From: CAYTOF01 sp964439435
GTDB lineage: Bacteria; Bacillota; Clostridia; Oscillospirales; QAMX01
NCBI GenBank assembly: GCA_964439435.1
Contig: CAYTOF010000043.1
Span: 1 to 18,774 of the forward strand
Length of the DNA: 18,774 nucleotides
Direction: 5' to 3'
Shown: piece by piece, positions 13,820 to 18,774 of the stretch
Layout: every line of letters begins with the position of its first letter
Numbering within the stretch: position 1 is the first letter of the stretch
Notes under the pieces: generated by a model
Database searches by the model: none
Told to the model about the DNA's origin: nothing
What the model saw: only the letters and a program-made list of their open reading frames with translations
Program-made: the position numbers and the translations under genes

Positions 13820-15586
13820 ATGAATAAACTAACCGAAAACGGAAAGGCAGCACTTCCTATTGTCTTGCTCGATGAGCCTTCTCCTCAAGAGGAATTTGCG
13901 GCAGAAGAGCTGAGGCACTATTTGGGTATGATTGTCGGTAGCACTTTTGAAATACAGGTGTACCAAAGGCAAAATAAAGCCATATTTATAGGACAATCCG
14001 GTTTGGAAGCTGGTTTTATTCCATCACAGGATCTCGGGAGAGAGGGTTTCTCCCTTATATCAAGCGATAACGGTGTGGCTGTTTTGGGTAGCGGACGCGG
14101 TGTGATATATGGAATTTATGCTTTGCTGGAAAAATTAGGTTGTCGATTTTTTACGGCAACGTGTGAAAAAATCCCATTCCAAAGGGATCTCGAGCTGCCA
14201 TTTTTCAACAAATGTGAAATCCCGATTTTAGAATACAGAGCGCACAACTATTATGAGTTTTATAAATATCCTAAATTCGCTGTTAAAAGTCGACTGAACG
14301 GCATGATTCCCATACCCAAACAAATGGGAGGATACGATACTTATGCATGGTTTGTGCACACCTTTGAAGCTATGGTTCCTCCAAAAATCTATGGCCAAAC
14401 CAACCCTGAATACTACGCAATGTATGATGGTGTTCGGCATACGGAGGGAGCTCAGCAGACGCAACTCTGTTTGAGCAACCCACAAGTTTTGGAAATTGCA
14501 ATCGACTCTGTTCGCAAACGTCTCAATGAAGCTCCGGATTCAAAACTCATATCTGTTTCTCAAAACGATAAAAACCCCGGATGCTCCTGTGAGTCATGCT
14601 TAGAAATCGACAGAGAGGAAGGCTCCCCTGCCGGCACCTTGCTCCGTTTTGTCAACGCAATCGCCAAAAAGCTTGAACCAGAATTTCCTGGTGTGATATT
14701 CGACACTTTGGCATATAACTATACAAGACCTGCGCCAAAAATTACAAAGCCAAGACACAATGTCTGCGTAAGATTGTGTACAATTGAGTGTTGTTTTGCC
14801 CATTCTCTGGAAGAATGTGATGACACCTCACGCATGGTTATAAAACCGGACGGTTCCGGTTCTTCGTTCATATCAGATCTTAGAAACTGGGGAAATATCA
14901 CCGATAGGATCTATATCTGGGACTATACGACATGCTTTGCTCACTATCCAACTCCTCATCCCAACTGGCATATTCTACAAAAGAACATCCAAACTTTTGT
15001 AAACAATGGTGTTAAGGGCGTGTTTGAACAGGCCAATGGCGCAAGTTATGGCGGAACAGATCTCAATGAATTGCGTGCTTATGTAATCACACGTCTCCTG
15101 TGGAATCCGAATGCCGATGTAGCTGAGTTAATTTCTGAATTCACCGATTACTATTATGGCGCTGCCGCGTCCTATATCCGCAGCTATATTGAGCTTTTAT
15201 CTGACAAAGTCACAAAGGATAATATCCATGTCGGTTTTAACGACAATCCAACACATGCTTTCTTGGCTCCCGAGATGCTGGATCAATATGACAATCTTTT
15301 CGATTTGGCTGAAAAAGCTGTTAGCAATGACCCACTATGTCTTTACCGAGTCGCTAAGGCAAGGCTTTCGCTGCGGTATATACGTTTAAAAACTGATGCG
15401 ATGCTTCGCGGAATTCTGGATCCTGAAAAGTTAAATGAGTTTTTCTCAGATTGGAAGGCTTTTGGTCTGACTCGAATAGAAGAATGGGTTTCCCCTGAAA
15501 CCTCGCTTCGTGCATTTTTGGAGCAGAAATGGAAAGGTGTCGATTTCTATCGTCACTGGCTTGACGAAGGAGGAGAGCAACTGTGA
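13820..15586 (+). CDS. DUF4838-domain, glycoside hydrolase-like protein
   Basis: This is a 588-residue protein with a strong AGGAGG site before the ATG. The N-terminal part (about 10-125) resembles the small alpha/beta domain found before catalytic barrels in alpha-glucuronidase (GH67)-type enzymes, with EEFAAEELRHYL and GVIYGIYALLEKLGCRFF. DUF4838 follows. Its typical blocks are QLCLSNPQVLEIA (215-227), SVSQNDKNPGCSCESC (245-260) with the conserved Cys255/257/260, LAYNYTRPAP (297-306), YIWDYTTCFAHYP (365-377), GVKGVFEQANG (397-407) and LLWNPNADV. Carboxylates such as Asp250, Asp368 and Glu403 are possible active-site residues; this is inference. Unlike many family members it has no signal peptide, so it probably works on imported sugars in the cytoplasm. 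It is monocistronic, with its own terminator. The family's chemistry is not established to my knowledge. Confidence 0.88.
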   Translation: MNKLTENGKAALPIVLLDEPSPQEEFAAEELRHYLGMIVGSTFEIQVYQRQNKAIFIGQSGLEAGFIPSQDLGREGFSLISSDNGVAVLGSGRGVIYGIYALLEKLGCRFFTATCEKIPFQRDLELPFFNKCEIPILEYRAHNYYEFYKYPKFAVKSRLNGMIPIPKQMGGYDTYAWFVHTFEAMVPPKIYGQTNPEYYAMYDGVRHTEGAQQTQLCLSNPQVLEIAIDSVRKRLNEAPDSKLISVSQNDKNPGCSCESCLEIDREEGSPAGTLLRFVNAIAKKLEPEFPGVIFDTLAYNYTRPAPKITKPRHNVCVRLCTIECCFAHSLEECDDTSRMVIKPDGSGSSFISDLRNWGNITDRIYIWDYTTCFAHYPTPHPNWHILQKNIQTFVNNGVKGVFEQANGASYGGTDLNELRAYVITRLLWNPNADVAELISEFTDYYYGAAASYIRSYIELLSDKVTKDNIHVGFNDNPTHAFLAPEMLDQYDNLFDLAEKAVSNDPLCLYRVAKARLSLRYIRLKTDAMLRGILDPEKLNEFFSDWKAFGLTRIEEWVSPETSLRAFLEQKWKGVDFYRHWLDEGGEQL

Positions 15587-15690
15587 GTTTGTATTGTGAT
15601 TATGTCTAATATCCGAATTAATCTTTGGTTTCCCTCAAAATTCTACTTGGCAATCCGGTTTTCCATAAGTTGATTTTCCAAAAGGCAGCT

Positions 15691-15730
15691 GACTACATCG
15701 GCCTACGCAAGACCGGTGTAGTCTTTTTTT
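15691..15730 (+). terminator. Terminator after the DUF4838 gene
   Basis: An 11-bp stem (15691-15701 with 15713-15723, one G-T pair) has GACTAC arms, a loop of 11 bases and a seven-T tail (15724-15730). It lies about 105 bases beyond the stop; the stretch 15587-15690 shows nothing else. On the minus strand, for trkH, there is no T-run, so it acts mainly in the plus direction. Confidence 0.88.
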
Positions 15731-15753
15731 AAGGATTTGTACTTCTGAATTTG

Positions 15754-17205
15754 TTACATGCTAGCACGTTTCCAAAAGTCCGGCACTAAGAGCAACAGAA
15801 TAGGATATATTTCAAGTCTACCCATTACCATGCAAAGAGTCATTATCAGCTTGCTTACAAATGAAAAGTCAGCATAATTACCTGCAGGCCCTACAACACC
15901 CAAGCCGGGGCCTATATTCCCCAGCGTCGAAGCAACCGCCGAAAAAGACGATATAAAGTCTTTGTTGTCCAGTGCTACTAACACAACTGAAAAGGCAAAA
16001 AATACTATGTAAACGAAGAAAAATACCATTGCCCCCCACAACATCTCTTCGCTCACTGTTTTTCCATTGAGCTTGACTGTTTTGACTGCATTGGGATGAA
16101 TCAGCTTTGTTATTTCGCGTTTTGCAATCTTGAACAGCAATATTACCCGAATAAACTTGATACCGCCGCCTGTTGAACCGGCACTGGCCCCGACAAACAT
16201 CAACATTACCAGTATGATTTGACTGAAAATAGGCCACATGGTGAAGTCAGTGGATGAATATCCGGTTGTTGTTATAATTGAGCTGACCTGAAAAGATGCA
16301 TGTCTGAGAGCTTCTTCGACGGTTTTAAATACTGAACTCCTTATGTTCAGCGTTATAAATAAGATCGCAACAAACACAGTGCCCAAATAAAATTTAAATT
16401 TTTTATTTTTAAAAAATGTTTTTATATTTTTTTTTAACAAAGCATAATATAGAGAAAAATTAATACCAAACATGAACATGAACACAGTTATGACAACTTC
16501 AATATATACGCTTCCAAATGCTGCAACACTTGCGTTTTTGCTTGAAAATCCCCCTGTGCCTGCAGTGCCAAATGCATGAACAAGAGCATCAAATAAAGAA
16601 ATCCCTCCCATCAGCAAAAATATAATCTGTGCGCCTGTGAGGAAAAAATATATAATATACAGCGTTTTTGCGACTTGTCTGATTTTAGGTGTGAACTTTT
16701 CAGGTGAAGGACCGGGAGACTCCGCTCTCAAAATATGAAACGATGTTGCGTTGACGCGCGGCAAGACTGCTATCATTAAAACAAGAACACCCATGCCCCC
16801 TATCCAATGTGTAAAACTTCTCCAAAATAAAATGCCCTTTGGTAAATGCTCTACTTCTCTCAAAATGCTGGCTCCTGTAGTGGAAAACCCAGAAACAGAT
16901 TCAAAAACAGCATCGGTTAATGAGGGAATAGTTCCGCTGAACACAAAGGGGAGGGCACCAAAAAAGGATACCGCCAACCATGCCAATGCAACTATTGCAT
17001 ACCCATCTTTTGCAAAAATGGCAGGATTTTGTGTCTTTATACTGCGCATACCGAGACCAACACACAGAACTATCAAGATGGTGTATATAAAAGCACTAGT
17101 ATCATTTTGTCTGTATATGATCGAAACCACCACTGGCGCAAGCATGGATGCCGCTTCAATACACAAAACATTGCCCAAAGATTTTACCAACATTTTATAA
17201 TTCAT
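15754..17205 (-). CDS. trkH: Trk/Ktr-type potassium uptake channel subunit TrkH
   Basis: This 483-residue integral membrane protein forms the K+ translocation pore. The four selectivity-filter loops of the SKT superfamily are all visible: GFSTTGAS (106-113), GTAGTGGF (213-220), ITTTGYSS (311-318) and TLGNIGPGLG (427-436). The conserved GASAGSTGGGIK (339-350) and MGRLEIYP (461-468) blocks are present. Many hydrophobic segments flank the loops, and a basic cytoplasmic loop (KKNIKTFFKNKKFKF, 258-272) lies between repeats. The start is the ATG at 17205, with AGGGGA before it, 10 bases after the trkA stop, so the two are one operon. The AAAAAAAAA run in the coding strand at 16427-16435 is a possible slippage site. 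No own terminator is seen after the stop. Confidence 0.96.
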   Translation of the reverse strand: MNYKMLVKSLGNVLCIEAASMLAPVVVSIIYRQNDTSAFIYTILIVLCVGLGMRSIKTQNPAIFAKDGYAIVALAWLAVSFFGALPFVFSGTIPSLTDAVFESVSGFSTTGASILREVEHLPKGILFWRSFTHWIGGMGVLVLMIAVLPRVNATSFHILRAESPGPSPEKFTPKIRQVAKTLYIIYFFLTGAQIIFLLMGGISLFDALVHAFGTAGTGGFSSKNASVAAFGSVYIEVVITVFMFMFGINFSLYYALLKKNIKTFFKNKKFKFYLGTVFVAILFITLNIRSSVFKTVEEALRHASFQVSSIITTTGYSSTDFTMWPIFSQIILVMLMFVGASAGSTGGGIKFIRVILLFKIAKREITKLIHPNAVKTVKLNGKTVSEEMLWGAMVFFFVYIVFFAFSVVLVALDNKDFISSFSAVASTLGNIGPGLGVVGPAGNYADFSFVSKLIMTLCMVMGRLEIYPILLLLVPDFWKRASM

Positions 17206-17215
17206 TTCATATCCC

Positions 17216-18571
17216 CTAATCTAAAACATTGACTAAATCCGCTACTGTCTTGTCTTTTGTTATCAGTATTACACTGTCACCGGGTTTTATCACATCATTT
17301 CCGTGAGGTATGATGATTTCGTTATTTCTTACAATAGCAGCAACAAGGATGCCTTTATTGATATTCATGTCTTTTAAAGGCACATTGTTGTATTTTGCGT
17401 TTGCATCTGCAATAAACTCTATCGCCTCTACCCTATCTTCTATCATTTTGTAAAGCGTATTGATTTGGCTGCCCATTGCATTCTGTAAGCCTCTGACATA
17501 ACGCACAATATAATTTGCTGTTATCAATTTGGGACTCACAACACTGTCCAAGCCCATTCCTTTTATGACGTCAAAATTGCTAATCCTGTTTATTTTCGCT
17601 ATCACTTTTGTAACTGCACTTTGTTTTGCAAGTAGGGCGGATATTATATTGTCTTCGTCTCTGCCGGTAACGGAAATAAAAGCACCCATCCCTTCAAGGT
17701 TTTCAGATTTCAACAACTTCTCATCAGTGCCATCACCGTGTATAATCAATGCACGGGGCAAAAGTTCAGAAAGTTCTTTACATCTCTCCTCATCTATTTC
17801 TATGATCTTGACTTTGACATCCATCTCTTCGAGAAAAGGCGTCAAATAATAGGCTATTCTGCCACCTCCCATAATCATGACATTTTTTATTCTCTGTATA
17901 TGAATACCTATATGTTTACAAAATTCATATACTCGAGAGGGCTTGCCCACTATATAAATCGTGTCACCTTCCTTGATTTGAAAGTTTCCATCGGGTACAA
18001 ATACATCACCATTTCTGACAACTGCGCCAATGAGAATTAACGATGATATGCGTACTGCAATGTCTTTTATAAGCATCCCGGCAACAGACATACTCTGCGT
18101 CACTTTGATTTCCACCATTTCAACTCTTCCCTTTGAAAAGGTCTCTACATTCACAGCAGGTGGAAATTTTATAAGGCGTGCTATATCACCGGCTGCGGCC
18201 AATTCAGGATTTATGACCATATCCAACCCCAGTTCCGCCTTTAAAACAGAAAGCTCACCGGCATATTCAGGGTCTCTGATTCTGGCAACCGTATGTGCAG
18301 CGCCAAGCTTTTTAGCAGTAAGGCAACAGACCATGTTCATCTCATCGCTGCTTGTTGCGGCGATGAGTAAATCGCTTTTCTTTACTCCTGCTTCCTGCAG
18401 TATTTTAGTGCTGACACCATTTCCTTTGATGCACATGACATCCAAATAGTCACTCGCTCTTTTAAGTGCTTGGGCATCTTTATCTATAATGGTGATATCA
18501 TGGTTTTCTTTTGAGAGACTTTCCGCAAGAGTATATCCGACTTTCCCGTCGCCAATTATTATTATTTTCAT
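17216..18571 (-). CDS. trkA: Potassium uptake regulatory subunit TrkA (two RCK domains)
   Basis: This 451-residue cytoplasmic protein gates TrkH. It has the full two-unit layout. Residues 1-125 form an NAD-binding RCK fold with IIGDGKVG (6-12) and the acidic residue Asp30 at the end of strand 2. An RCK_C domain follows, ending near residue 215. A second nucleotide-binding fold begins at about residue 228 with MIMGGGRIAYYL, and a second RCK_C runs to the C-terminus, ending in PGDSVILITKDKTVADL. The second fold lacks the standard third Gly (GGGRIA), so it may bind nucleotide differently. The ATG at 18571 follows an AGGATGG site. It is transcribed first in the trkA-trkH operon from a promoter at 18647-18675. 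The leader is about 70 bases, too short for the c-di-AMP riboswitch that controls some K+ transporters. Confidence 0.96.
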   Translation of the reverse strand: MKIIIIGDGKVGYTLAESLSKENHDITIIDKDAQALKRASDYLDVMCIKGNGVSTKILQEAGVKKSDLLIAATSSDEMNMVCCLTAKKLGAAHTVARIRDPEYAGELSVLKAELGLDMVINPELAAAGDIARLIKFPPAVNVETFSKGRVEMVEIKVTQSMSVAGMLIKDIAVRISSLILIGAVVRNGDVFVPDGNFQIKEGDTIYIVGKPSRVYEFCKHIGIHIQRIKNVMIMGGGRIAYYLTPFLEEMDVKVKIIEIDEERCKELSELLPRALIIHGDGTDEKLLKSENLEGMGAFISVTGRDEDNIISALLAKQSAVTKVIAKINRISNFDVIKGMGLDSVVSPKLITANYIVRYVRGLQNAMGSQINTLYKMIEDRVEAIEFIADANAKYNNVPLKDMNINKGILVAAIVRNNEIIIPHGNDVIKPGDSVILITKDKTVADLVNVLD

Positions 18572-18646
18572 ATTATATCCATCCTGACGTCTATTTTGAA
18601 AGGCTTATAACTTTAATTACTTACTTTCTCTACAGCTTAGAAAGTT

Positions 18647-18675
18647 AGTATATACCTATTTTGTCAGTTTTGCAA
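18647..18675 (-). promoter_or_regulatory. Promoter of trkA-trkH
   Basis: The minus strand reads TTGCAA (18675-18670), a 17-bp spacer and TATACT (18652-18647), placing the start near 18640. An imperfect inverted repeat (18618-18650) covers the -10 and start site: ACTTTCT (18623-18629) pairs with AGAAAGT (18639-18645), and after one mismatch further pairs extend it. It could be an operator or a leader hairpin. Confidence 0.65.
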
Positions 18676-18682
18676 TATCTGC

Positions 18683-18717
18683 ATTTAGCTTTTGAAAAGC
18701 ATAAATTTCCAATTTAT
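18683..18717. repeat. Short AT-rich hairpins upstream of trkA
   Basis: GCTTT/AAAGC (18688-18692 with 18696-18700) has a TGA loop. ATAAATT/AATTTAT (18701-18707 with 18711-18717) has a 3-base loop. They may be the terminator region of a gene beyond the window. The last 50 bases contain AAAGTAAAAG-type short direct repeats and no coding sign. Confidence 0.35.
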
Positions 18718-18774
18718 ATTGGTGGGCGGTCAAAGTAAAAGCAAGGTTAGACAGAGTAAAAGTAAAGTGATAGA

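Noticed and set aside
10827..15586. Defence island or mobile element
   Set aside because: There are no transposase, integrase, nuclease-toxin, restriction or CRISPR genes, nor terminal repeats; the adjacent tRNAs have no partial duplicate that would mark an attachment site.
18572..18640. c-di-AMP riboswitch before trkA
   Set aside because: The leader is about 70 bases and no conserved core is recognisable.

Overview
The window looks like a piece of a low-GC Gram-positive anaerobe, most likely a member of the Clostridia. The reasons are AT-rich intergenic DNA, consensus sigma-A-type promoters (two perfect TTGACA-N17-TATAAT pairs), strong GGAGG-type ribosome binding sites, U-tailed hairpin terminators, tRNA genes with encoded CCA, and a one-subunit pyruvate:ferredoxin oxidoreductase. 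This assignment comes from gene content only; there is no rRNA to anchor it.

Layout. 1-306 is the 3' end of metA (homoserine O-acyltransferase). 462-4043 (-) is the PFOR gene nifJ, divergent from 4251-5465 (+), which encodes an archaeal-type phosphoglycerate mutase-like protein. A bidirectional terminator separates the latter from the convergent serC-serA operon (7810 to 5541, -), which has a perfect promoter. Two translationally coupled M42 metallo-aminopeptidases follow (8059-10138, +). Next comes a tRNA block, Met(CAT), Glu(TTC) and Val(CAC), at 10245-10581. Then there is an accessory-looking stretch (10827-15586). It holds an aldo/keto-reductase-like TIM-barrel protein, a PHP-domain phosphoesterase with an N-terminal beta-type domain, a DUF488 protein on the other strand, and a DUF4838 glycoside-hydrolase-like protein. 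Three of these four genes are followed by their own terminator. The window ends with the potassium-uptake operon trkA-trkH (18571 to 15754, -).

How the genes work together. The left half is central carbon and amino acid metabolism. PFOR oxidises pyruvate and reduces ferredoxin. The mutase-like enzyme acts either at 3-phosphoglycerate, which SerA and SerC turn into phosphoserine, or, as an alternative reading, on homoserine, the substrate of the nearby MetA. The M42 peptidases recycle peptides. TrkA and TrkH form a complete K+ uptake system with its gating subunit. The accessory genes have no signal peptides and may serve cytoplasmic degradation of an unusual carbohydrate; that is inference.

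The best leads are two extra cysteine clusters in the PFOR (residues 630-640 and 949-960), a tRNA-Val(CAC) with C instead of the near-universal U33, an AKR-like protein whose catalytic residues look degenerate, the uncharacterised PHP/DUF4838/AKR-like neighbourhood, and a dyad over the nifJ start site. I found no CRISPR array, insertion sequence, phage gene or clear new defence system.
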